Of a DNA stretch of 64,000 bases, positions 47,540-64,000 are shown in pieces. The translations under genes and the position numbers were made by a program. The stretch lies in contig SCFE01000003.1 in the NCBI GenBank assembly GCA_004352715.1, forward strand, positions 1,341,859 to 1,405,858, written 5' to 3'. Position 1 is the first letter of the stretch; each line of letters opens with the position of its first letter. Source of the DNA: Hofstenia miamia (taxonomy: Eukaryota; Xenacoelomorpha; Acoela). A model generated the notes under the pieces. That model was not told where the DNA came from and made no database searches. It saw nothing but the letters and a program-made list of their open reading frames with translations.

Positions 47540-48739
47540 TCGATGACTGGTCTGGTCGTCATAGCAAGGGACTTAAAAGCTATGGCGGCGCCATTGCCAT
47601 TGTCACTGGAATTAACAAAAATTGGGAATGGTTCAAATTTCCACTAAGACTTGAGAACCTTAACGAAGGGAGCTATGACAGTCTGTTTACTTTCCAGTGG
47701 TTTGCTGATTCACTGGAATGGAAAAGTTAAGTCCCAGCCTCTGGATTATTCTTTGTGACTACCCACAATGAAAATAAGATGCAGACCAGTTTTGACGGAA
47801 GGCATGAAATGGATGACAATGAATGTAGTGTATACCGCATCACTGTGTCGAGCATGGATTATCAACTAGTTTAACCCATTGTTTCAAGGATACCACTGAT
47901 ATTTCACTTGATACGCTTATGCATGAATTGGAAGCCATAGAAAATTTTTATAATCGCCGCACTGATCTGTCTAAGCTTAATTACGCAATGCCTGCTAAGT
48001 CTCAAACGCGACCATGGAGATCTTTTTGCAGGTAATTCAACGTTGCAGTTTTAAATTATCCGTGTTACTTGTTGGAAACAAACACCCGGTGACTGATAAT
48101 CTTTCATCGTTGACGGTTTTCAAATCTATGGCTAAAGTGTTGTCTTCAACAAAAGAGTTCTTTGGCATTTTTGAAGCTGATGGACCGAACTCCCACCTTT
48201 CACTTTTGGGTTATCTCATGCTCGATTTTCACCTTATGCTTAATTGTTTGGGTCTTGGTGCTAATCGCGAGACAACTACTGTTTCATGTCGCTTTGCCAA
48301 CGATTTGCAGATCTTGTTTGGCGAGAAACTTTGAGTTTTCTGTGGATCCAATTTTTCAGGTGCGGGCCGGATATTGCTTAGATGTTGACATGGTGAAGAA
48401 GATTACTGACATTACTATGCGATTACTTGAAAGTGCTAGTAGTAAGGGGACAACGTGGTCACCGCAGCAAATAAATGGCAAAAGTTTTGGTCATGTTTTG
48501 TGCAAACTATTCCTTCAGTTGTCGAGAAGTACATCTTAGCTTTGCTTGAACAAAGACGACAACCAAGCTCAGCTGGCATCGGAGACACCACCCCTGTATC
48601 TGAAAAGCAGGTTAGAGATTCAAACTGCAGCAGTTTACGAGGTGGAACTTTTTTCCAACGTTGGAGTCATACTGACGAAGTTGCTTTGAAGAATGCAGCC
48701 AGTTGTTTTGAAATCAATGATTTATCAAAGAACACATAA
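47540..48739 (+). pseudogene. hAT transposase pseudogene
   Basis: The frame starting about 47540 reads DDWSGRHSKGLKSYGGAIAI then NKNWEWFKFPLRLE. This matches the first catalytic-Asp region of hAT transposases (D-x-W-T/S...Y...H/T...W...L). After stops and shifts, 48014-48334 (LSSLTVFKSMAKVLSSTKEF) corresponds to the helical insertion domain, and 48330-48540 (FSVDPIFQVRAGYCLD) may be the decayed LDPRFK region. At least four frame breaks make it inactive. The clear element ends and target duplication support the call. The C-terminal dimerisation domain is not recognisable. Confidence 0.7.
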
Positions 48740-49362
48740 AAGGCTGAATTAATATTGTATTATGTGGTTATTGCTCTTAGTGCTGTCAGTCAGACTGTCT
48801 GTTAATGTCCACGATAGTGATGACATGGATAACGATTAGACAATTTTTGATGTTTTAGTGATTTTATGTCGTTGTTACTATAAAACTGCTGAATAGTTGT
48901 AAAATGTTTGTGCTTTGCCATATGAAAAAGGTTGAAATGTTCACTACTCAGGGACTAATCTCGCAATCAAACGATTAAGGAGAGCAAAGTGAGGATTGAT
49001 ATTGAAGTGACTGAATGGGCTCAGAATTTTTCAGTGGCGCACGCATTTCTTGTGCAAAATTTTTCTGCGGGTTTTTGTGTTGCTATTTGAGAAAACCTGT
49101 GGGTCCTGTAGGGATTTGTGATGTGACTTTAAAAATTGCCTGTGAGGATTTGTGGGTCTGTGGAGCCAGGAAATTCAAATTGTTGCATCCCTGGTAATTG
49201 ATTTATTATTTGAAAAAAAACTTAATCAAAATATTAAAAACAAAAAGTTTATTTAAAAACAGCATGGCTAACAAGTGAAATTTCTTGTTTTGGAGAAGTT
49301 CTTCTGACAAACATTCATGCCCATTTTAATTGTATTGTATGTTTTTTTACTAATGATTCATT

Positions 49363-49820
49363 TTAATTTGAAAAAAGTGTATTTGCATAATTAAAATAAC
49401 TCATGACTAAAGCATGAAATAATTGAATCATATTGGCAGAGGGTAAATGTTCAGCTACGTGTGATATTGTTTTAATACTCATTGCCATGCGCTTTAAGAT
49501 TTCTTTTACTAGCAGCTTGTATGTTAATTTTGAGTCAATAGTTATGCCTAGATATTTAACAGATACTTTAGGAGATATTGAGGCGTTACTAAAAGTAAGT
49601 GAAAAATATAATAGTAATACACTTTTTCCGTGGGATTCAGGATGCAAAATTCAGCTTTTTCACAGTTGTTGTTTAATTTGTGCTTGTTAAAATATTCAAT
49701 TTACTCAATTTTTCACAATTTTGTTCTACATCATTTAGACATAATTTTCTACAAATTTTATTCTATTTTTTAGCAAAAGGCTCAAATTCAGAGTCCAAAC
49801 TTTGCAAATCTGGGGAGGCA
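49363..49820 (-). mobile_element. LINE RT/thumb fragment
   Basis: Read leftward: KAEFCILNP, VSVKYLGITIDSKLTYKLLV, then MIQLFHALVMSYFNYANTLF. This order (KYLG-(V/I)-x-(I/L)-D-x-x-L followed by a Y-x-x-l-x-S-x-x-x-Y motif) is the region after the YADD box in jockey/CR1/RTE-like LINEs. No endonuclease part is present. Confidence 0.7.
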
Positions 49821-50876
49821 TGGCCTCTTTCGTCCCTTTGGCTATGCCTATGTTGTCTATAACTAAATATTCATATTTGGTCTTTTTCTTTCTAAGTTCA
49901 GGTTTATGTTTTTAGGGTCAATTTTACACGAGTACTACCACACTCAATAATTCGATTGAAATATATATTTTCTAGTTAGCACATTTTCTACTTTTGCAGT
50001 GGCTTTTGGCTACTTATAGCTTATCATCATCATCAATATAATGGTTTTCTTATTCTAGTAATCGAATATTGCCCGATCAAAATCCAAGCCAATCCACAAC
50101 AATTTACATGGATGGATACACAAAGGATCCATATTTTCAGGAGCTGGGGCAAGTTACGAAAACTGATCAATTTCAATTGAAAATAGGACTGCAATACAAA
50201 AGCAAACTTTTACAAAGAACATTCCTAAAAAATGGAGCAATATCCTTTATTATCACATTTAAACAAAAAAGGATTGTAAGCTTATTTTCATTGTTAATTT
50301 AAGCAATTTTACTTAAAAATTTTGGATAAGAACGATAAAATTTGTTTGGGAACCTTTATTATGATCTACAATAATTCATTGCTAACCACAAAATACACTT
50401 CCTGATCCATATCCAATGGATATTCATGGATCGGATCTATCCACATTTAGATCCGGATCCAAGGCAAACCTTGTATTTCTAGTGCTGATGGCACTAAAAT
50501 CTTTTAATAGGTCAATTTTTGGCTTGCTCTACTATTAGATTATCTTTAGTTAATGGTAAATAAAGTGAATGATATCAAAGCTTAAGTCTTTCCCTACTTC
50601 AACTTAATTGCATACTTCAAATGGTAGCAAACAGACTACCAAACGCCAATTTTTGAAGCTAAGATATTTCAAATTCAATTTCAGTCTAAAACAATAAATT
50701 TAAGGTAAAGATTCAATACCTCTGAACTTACTTATTCAAGGTACTTGAAACTGTCTACAATGAAAACATTAATATTATTCAGATTTTGAGCTAAGGCTGA
50801 AACATCGTAAATATATTTAGTGGGCTGCAAAACACAAAATTATGTGTGAACTTCAATGGTAAACAACTTATGAATG
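49821..50876. other. AT-rich non-coding
   Basis: No gene established. A 77-codon plus frame at 50069-50302 has no domain. A tempting minus-strand exon at 50732-50824 is discussed under rejected observations. Confidence 0.35.
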
Positions 50877-51427
50877 CTAACAATTTATTACAATTTGATA
50901 CTATAAATTCATTTGCTACATGCTTTGAGTTATTATTGCTGAACATGCAGGTATCATCAACATTTTAAATTACAATCAAATATCGTATGCATGTCTTTTG
51001 CATCTATACCGAAAAAAGGGGACCTGGAATTTTCTCATGAGGCAAAGCATTGATAAAGGGTAGCTAATCAGAAAATATATCGTTCCTTTGACACTCTGAA
51101 ATCTATGTTTCAAGTATTGTAATATCACTATGTGTACTTAANNNNNNNNNNNNNNNNNNNNNCTAACAATTTATTACAATTTGATACTATAAATTCATTT
51201 GCTACATGCTTTGAGTTATTATTGCTGAACATGCAGGTATCATCAACATTTTAAATTACAATCAAATATCGTATGCATGTCTTTTGCATCTATACCGAAA
51301 AAAGGGGACCTGGAATTTTCTCATGAGGCAAAGCATTGATAAAGGGTAGCTAATCAGAAAATATATCGTTCCTTTGACACTCTGAAATCTATGTTTCAAG
51401 TATTGTAATATCACTATGTGTACTTAA
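50877..51427 (-). mobile_element. LINE RT relic, present twice across a 21-N gap
   Basis: The minus strand reads KIPGPLFSVYRC, then after frame breaks VDDTCMFSNNNS, corresponding to the Q-G-S-x-L-G-P-L-L-F and (Y/F)ADDT boxes of LINE reverse transcriptases. The blocks 50877-51141 and 51163-51427 appear identical, flanking Ns at 51142-51162; a contig-end artefact is the simplest explanation. Confidence 0.55.
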
Positions 51428-51866
51428 TGTATGTTAAAAGAACCTACCTGACAAAATTCAAAGCGATTGCATAATTATTATAAAAAAATAGTAGAGGTGG
51501 CAATTTTAAACATCCTCCAATAAACGACGTATGTGAGCCCAATAAAATGATGTTAAACAGCCATTCCAAAAAAGTGCGATATTTAGTATCCGGACATCTT
51601 TATCTCAATGGAACTTCGGTACTTAAATTTTTTGAAAAATTTCTTTTTTTCGTAAAGAAATATCTACTAATGATGCACTGATTTAAGCCATTGAAAAATG
51701 GAGACAAATATTGATGGCTCTCTAACCCATTAAATTCTTATTTCAAATATTATAAAGTTAAATTTTTCAGCTAGTAGCATCGGCTTAATCTCAAGTTAGT
51801 TATACAAAAGAAAGCAAAGGTTAAATTGCATAGCCATTTCTCAGATTAAATTTCATTGCAAAAATG
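51428..51866. other. AT-rich, nothing recognised
   Basis: No feature seen other than homopolymer runs. Confidence 0.4.
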
Positions 51867-52260
51867 TGTTCCACACGGGACAGTCTTGGGCCCACTGCTA
51901 TTTAATATTTACTTAAATGATTTAAATAAGAACATTACGTGTGACATTTTACAATACACCTATGACACAATTATATTTCACTCTAGTAACTCTGAAAGAT
52001 TCAGTAGATATAATTGAAAAAAATTGTGCAACACTAGCAAATTTTTATGCATCACACAAACTAACAATTAATACTTCAAAAAAATAATTTTGTATACTAA
52101 AAAGTAAAAATAGTAAAACAGACACATCTAAATGCACACTACGTTTCATAAAGGAAAATATAATACAAATTACTCATTTTAAATATCTAAGGTTTATTTT
52201 CAACAGCAACATAAATTTTCATAAACAATAACACAGTAAAAATGGTAGTTTTAATTACAG
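51867..52260 (+). mobile_element. LINE reverse-transcriptase fragment
   Basis: VPHGTVLGPLLFNIYLNDLNKNI is a clear RT motif B/C lead-in. It is followed by LQYTYDTIIFHSS, where the YADD catalytic box has become YTYD. Frameshifts follow. It lies just left of the 639-N gap and is opposite in orientation to the RT fragment at 53000-53640. Confidence 0.75.
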
Positions 52261-52347
52261 CAACTAGGAACCTGCCCGTGCTATGCACGGGGATTTCAAT
52301 GGGCTGTATTAGATATTTAATAAATGAATAAACTTTGTACAAAACAT

Positions 52348-52986
52348 NNNNNNNNNNNNNNNNNNNNNNNNNNNNNNNNNNNNNNNNNNNNNNNNNNNNN
52401 NNNNNNNNNNNNNNNNNNNNNNNNNNNNNNNNNNNNNNNNNNNNNNNNNNNNNNNNNNNNNNNNNNNNNNNNNNNNNNNNNNNNNNNNNNNNNNNNNNNN
52501 NNNNNNNNNNNNNNNNNNNNNNNNNNNNNNNNNNNNNNNNNNNNNNNNNNNNNNNNNNNNNNNNNNNNNNNNNNNNNNNNNNNNNNNNNNNNNNNNNNNN
52601 NNNNNNNNNNNNNNNNNNNNNNNNNNNNNNNNNNNNNNNNNNNNNNNNNNNNNNNNNNNNNNNNNNNNNNNNNNNNNNNNNNNNNNNNNNNNNNNNNNNN
52701 NNNNNNNNNNNNNNNNNNNNNNNNNNNNNNNNNNNNNNNNNNNNNNNNNNNNNNNNNNNNNNNNNNNNNNNNNNNNNNNNNNNNNNNNNNNNNNNNNNNN
52801 NNNNNNNNNNNNNNNNNNNNNNNNNNNNNNNNNNNNNNNNNNNNNNNNNNNNNNNNNNNNNNNNNNNNNNNNNNNNNNNNNNNNNNNNNNNNNNNNNNNN
52901 NNNNNNNNNNNNNNNNNNNNNNNNNNNNNNNNNNNNNNNNNNNNNNNNNNNNNNNNNNNNNNNNNNNNNNNNNNNNNNNNNNNNNN
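52348..52986. other. Assembly gap (639 N)
   Basis: Run of N between two oppositely oriented LINE fragments. Confidence 0.95.
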
Positions 52987-52999
52987 GTTTGAATCTATT

Positions 53000-53640
53000 T
53001 TTACTCCTAGATATTTAATCTTATCAACAGGTATAACAGATGAATTATTGAAATTAATTGAATAGTCAGAGATGTCCGTTTTTTTCTAAAAAGTTGCATT
53101 ATGCAAAATTCAGTTTTTTTCGTATTAATACGCAATCTATGCATGTTAAAATAGTTGCTCAATTTTATACAATTCGATTCAATAACTTTTACAGCTTTAT
53201 CTAAAGATTTATTCCCACAGTAAATAGATGTATCATCGGCGTATTTTGTTATTTCGCAGTCAGTAATTTCCTTCATGTAATTCACATAAATATTAAAAAA
53301 CAGGGGACCTAGTATGGTTCCTTGAGGTACACTATTATTGACAGACAACTAATTTGAAAAAGTATCATATAATTTAACTCGCTAAAATCAATTACTTAAG
53401 TAATTAGCTATAAGGTGAGCACTGTTAAGAGAAAAACCAATATTTTTTAATTTTCTTATTAATATATCATGGTTAACAGAATCGAATGCTTTTGAGAGGT
53501 CAAGACAGGCAATAGCAACAAATTTATTAGAGTCTAATAGTGCTCTCCATTTTTCTGTCGTTTGTATAAGTACGTCTGATGTTGAGTAATTTTTTCTGAA
53601 ACCAAATTGTGATTTGGACCATAGTTAAGATGATCATCAT
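53000..53640 (-). mobile_element. Jockey/CR1-like LINE reverse-transcriptase domain (decayed)
   Basis: Leftward from 53640: FGFRKNYSTSDVLIQ, CLDLSKAFDSVNHDIL (first catalytic Asp), LKNIGFS, then a few stops, VPQGTILGPLFFNIYVN, and the catalytic box KYADDTSIY, followed by NMHRLRINTKKTEF. These are consecutive RT motifs A to D of non-LTR retrotransposons. The catalytic residues persist, but at least two stop codons near 53340-53395 and the missing endonuclease end make it inactive. Confidence 0.88.
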
Positions 53641-53889
53641 ACATTGGTAAAATGATTTTTATTCACAATTTTAGCATATGACACTCCTTAATTAGCCATT
53701 TAATATTAAAACACATTCAAAGCATCATAACACTTAATGCAAAAGAATGTATACAATCACAACAAAATCGAGTCCATTATTGTAGATATATAAATAAGTC
53801 ATTTTTCTTACCTTCTAAGTATTAATGCAAAAATTTAGCTTATCCATGCCTTAGGCTTTAAAGTCATCTAAATTATGCTTGTATACTAT

Positions 53890-54280
53890 ATACAGCATTT
53901 GACACACCTACAATCTCAGAAAATTTGAAATACAAGCAAATTGGGCAATTAATATTACATTGGGCTGTATGAAGAAAAAACTAGCACTCTCTGATGATTT
54001 AAAAAGAAACTTTTCGAAGCCAATAATGACAATTTATAAAACATCTTTATATACGGTTTTACAAAATTCTCAAAAACTAGCTTCTTGCAATTTAACAAAT
54101 TTCCCTATTTTTAAAACTCCAAATTAGTAAACGCACCTTTGTTATAAGGCAAGCAATATAGAAAAAAACAAATGCAAAATTATTTTATTAATACCTCAAT
54201 CCGTCTTTGGAATGGATTGCCTACAGAAATTAAGAAAGCCAAGTCTCTAAAAATCTTTAAAACTAAAATTATATAAATAG
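53890..54280 (+). mobile_element. LINE C-terminal fragment
   Basis: Frames containing KYKQIGQLI and later QNYFINTSIRLWNGLPTEIKKAKSLKIFK. The W-N-x-L-P-x-E/x-I/L motif followed by S-x-x-x-F-K is the standard ending of jockey/CR1-like LINE proteins. Confidence 0.65.
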
Positions 54281-54721
54281 CAGGAATGATCGACAAAGTT
54301 TTCCATGGTGTCAAAAAAATAAGTTTTGGATTATGGCACTTATTTGAGAATGGGCAATAATTTTTAGTGACTGATCGTTTTTCCTAGAAAATTTAAGGGA
54401 TTTAAGGGAGTGCTATAATACCCGCATTTATTTTAGGGACCTATGCAGAAATATTTGAAGATTCACTGGATTTGTTCGGACTAAGTTTATGAAAGGCTTC
54501 AAAAGTTTAAAAAATGTCTGAACTACAGAACCAAAATCCAGATTTAAAAATTCAGGTTTGATTTCAGGCTCCATGATAAGCTATAATATTTTGTAGATTT
54601 AGAAAAGCCTCGTCTAATTCGTTAGAAATATTCAGAATTTTAACTGGATCTATACAGCTTTATTTTGATTTCTTGTTAGATTTTTATGTATTCATTGAAA
54701 GGAATCAATCATTATCTATTG

Positions 54722-54758
<37 letters not shown>

Positions 54759-55482
54759 TGTTGAATTTTATGCGTAACAATATGACATCGCATTTTTTTT
54801 AGAACAGTTATTTTTGACAGTAGTCTCTTCACGAGTTTTTATCAACTTCTCGAAATTTATATAGACAAGTGAGATTTGGAAAATTAATAGATCTAATGTA
54901 AGGGTTGGATATAACGATATTAGAATGAATAAAAATCATAACAAGCATCATTTGTTTCAGCAAGCATAATAGTTAATTAAATTTGATATTCTAGTGTAAA
55001 ATCTAGATTGAATGTTTATTAATATTAAAATATTATAAGTTCCAGTCTCGAAGTAATATTAGGTCATTTCGAACAAAAATAATTCCTACTCTAGAAGTCA
55101 GATATACGGATTAGTGATTATTACCGATAATGTTCCCATTTCTTATGAGGAAACAAAATTTCAAATTAGTAGGAATGGTAAACACATGTAATGCGAAAAT
55201 TTTATGTAAGCATGAAATAGTACAATGCTGCACAAGTGCAATGAGAAAAACTGCGGCTCATAAGTTATCCAGTCAAAAACTTTTGTAACGAATATGGAAT
55301 CGGTTATTGAAATAGAAGAAGAACTTATTTAACAATAATAAACGATATTGGAAGCTTTTCGGAATAATTAATTAATTAATTAAATGCAAATGTAAATACA
55401 CGCATGCAATAATTAAATAGTTGAATACAACCGTTTGCTGTAATAATAAAATACTGCTGCAAATTCTGTTTCTGAATAAAAT
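54281..55482. other. AT-rich non-coding with (TA)n
   Basis: Intergenic region downstream of QPCT. TA array at 54727-54753. No gene recognised. Confidence 0.4.
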
Positions 55483-55488
55483 TTTAAT
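55483..55488 (-). promoter_or_regulatory. Candidate polyadenylation signal ATTAAA of QPCT
   Basis: ATTAAA on the minus strand about 100 nt past the QPCT stop codon. Common variant signal; inferred from position only. Confidence 0.35.
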
Positions 55489-55586
55489 ACAAACAGAATA
55501 TAATATAGTGAATTTCACTAACAAATTTAAAACAAATAATTTTTACAAAATGTACATAGAAAATAAGAAAGACATAGGCCTCATTG

Positions 55587-63420
<7,834 letters not shown>

Positions 63421-63820
63421 CTGAAAATGACAAATCATTCAGTAAATATGTCATTTAAATATCAAATGAACTATACATTTAAAAAACATTAAAGCTACAT
63501 TACCATGGCAAAGAAAGTAGTTCATTGTATGTTTACAATAGAAAGGCATCCATATGTTGAATTAACACAACTTCCTATAAACATTTTTAAAGGAAACTTA
63601 AACAAATGAGCTACAGTAAATTCACCTCAAATTTAATAATTAGTTTGCTATGTTTTACGCGGAACGTCTGCATTGCGATATTCACTTATAAAATAGGGAA
63701 CATGTAGCACCTCATTTTATTCATTATTTTTAATTCTTATAATTTATTAATGTTAGATTTACGATAAGATGACACAGTCACTTTGATTAATTAAAATTGT
63801 TGCTTCTACAGTATGTTAAG
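63421..63820. other. Upstream of QPCT first coding exon
   Basis: Likely a 5'UTR intron and further upstream sequence. No TATA/initiator pair can be chosen with confidence in AT-rich DNA. Confidence 0.3.
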
Positions 63821-64000
63821 GGGGTGATACATGGTGAAACTTGTGTTTCAAACTTAATTACATAATTGGTCGGCACACAAATCCACGATAAGTTTGAACG
63901 TCTATCACCCCTTCAAACTTGTCGTCTAACCTGATTTCAGCGATCTAATCGCTTTTGATTTTTCTCGTCAAACAAGTGTGCCGGGTAATTAAGTTTGACA
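63821..64000. repeat. Palindromic, MITE-like terminus cut by the window edge
   Basis: GGGGTGATAC at 63821 has an inverted partner, TATCACCCC (63903-63911). CAAACTTAATTAC...GGTCGGCACAC (63849-63878) is mirrored by GTGTGCCGGGTAATTAAGTT (63976-63995). Nested inverted repeats with a GGGGTGATA end are typical of a small foldback or MITE-type DNA element continuing beyond the window. Confidence 0.55.

Larger units (their letters stand above)
47121..49193 (+). mobile_element. hAT-family DNA transposon with 8-bp target-site duplication
   Basis: The left end CAGAGATGCAGA (47121) and the right end, read inverted from 49193 as CAGGGATGCAAC, form short terminal inverted repeats of the hAT type. The element is flanked by a perfect 8-bp duplication GTAATTGA (47113-47120 and 49194-49201), the hallmark of hAT insertion. 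The interior holds a decayed transposase (47540-48739). Subterminal GTGGGTCCTG-type repeats lie near both ends. A 92-N gap (47213-47304) interrupts the left repeat array. Confidence 0.9.

Noticed and set aside
50732-50824. Minus-strand exon with good acceptor (TTTTGCAG) encoding PTKYIYDVSALAQNLNNI and ending in TAA, first taken as the last QPCT exon.
   Set aside because: A far better terminal exon exists at 55587-55732: it joins in phase, carries PFPKEWHTMGDNEE with the zinc histidine, and ends in a stop. The 50.8-kb match is generic.

Overview
The window is AT-rich, repeat-laden, intron-rich animal nuclear DNA. Signs of this are multi-exon genes with GT..AG introns of up to several kb, decayed LINE, Penelope-like, hAT and Tc1/mariner elements, interstitial TTAGGG-type repeats, and many (TA)n tracts that often sit at assembly gaps. 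The transposon mix points to an invertebrate metazoan. I cannot name the species, and I see no bacterial operons, CRISPR arrays or phage genes.

Two host loci can be rebuilt exon by exon, both on the minus strand. (1) A 2-oxoglutarate/Fe(II) dioxygenase gene (isopenicillin-N-synthase-like fold) has seven exons between 41631 and 30553 and gives a complete 311-residue protein (copy B). A second, partial copy (copy A) has intact counterparts of the last four exons at 7487-4574, but its first three exons are not visible. The non-coding DNA upstream is duplicated as well (22800-26040 matches 42280-45370), so this is a tandem segmental duplication of gene plus 5' flank. The two copies have since been interrupted by different transposons. 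(2) A glutaminyl-peptide cyclotransferase gene (QPCT/QPCTL type, membrane-anchored) has eight exons between 63420 and 55587 and gives a complete 333-residue protein with all three zinc ligands.

The rest is mainly mobile DNA. A LINE fragment (6.3-7.1 kb) lies inside copy A. Two Penelope-like 3' ends (8.0-8.8 kb and 15.8-16.1 kb) carry a hammerhead-ribozyme-like fold. A LINE with a restriction-like endonuclease domain (24.1-25.2 kb) has an internal rearrangement, and a relative lies at 35.8-37.8 kb. A Tc1-like element (34.4-35.7 kb) and a DDE transposase relic (39.6-40.2 kb) lie inside introns of copy B. A hAT element with a perfect 8-bp target-site duplication occupies 47121-49193. Several further reverse-transcriptase fragments lie at 49.4-56.1 kb, and a palindromic MITE-like end closes the window.

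The assembly is imperfect. Four gaps are exactly 1000 N and most others abut (TA)n. Three duplicated blocks (37330/37592, 50877/51163, 60828/61850) are separated by 21-N runs or single Ns and look like unmerged contig ends or gap patches rather than biology. Coding-exon coordinates were checked by codon counting and splice phase. Transposon edges are approximate unless terminal repeats are stated.
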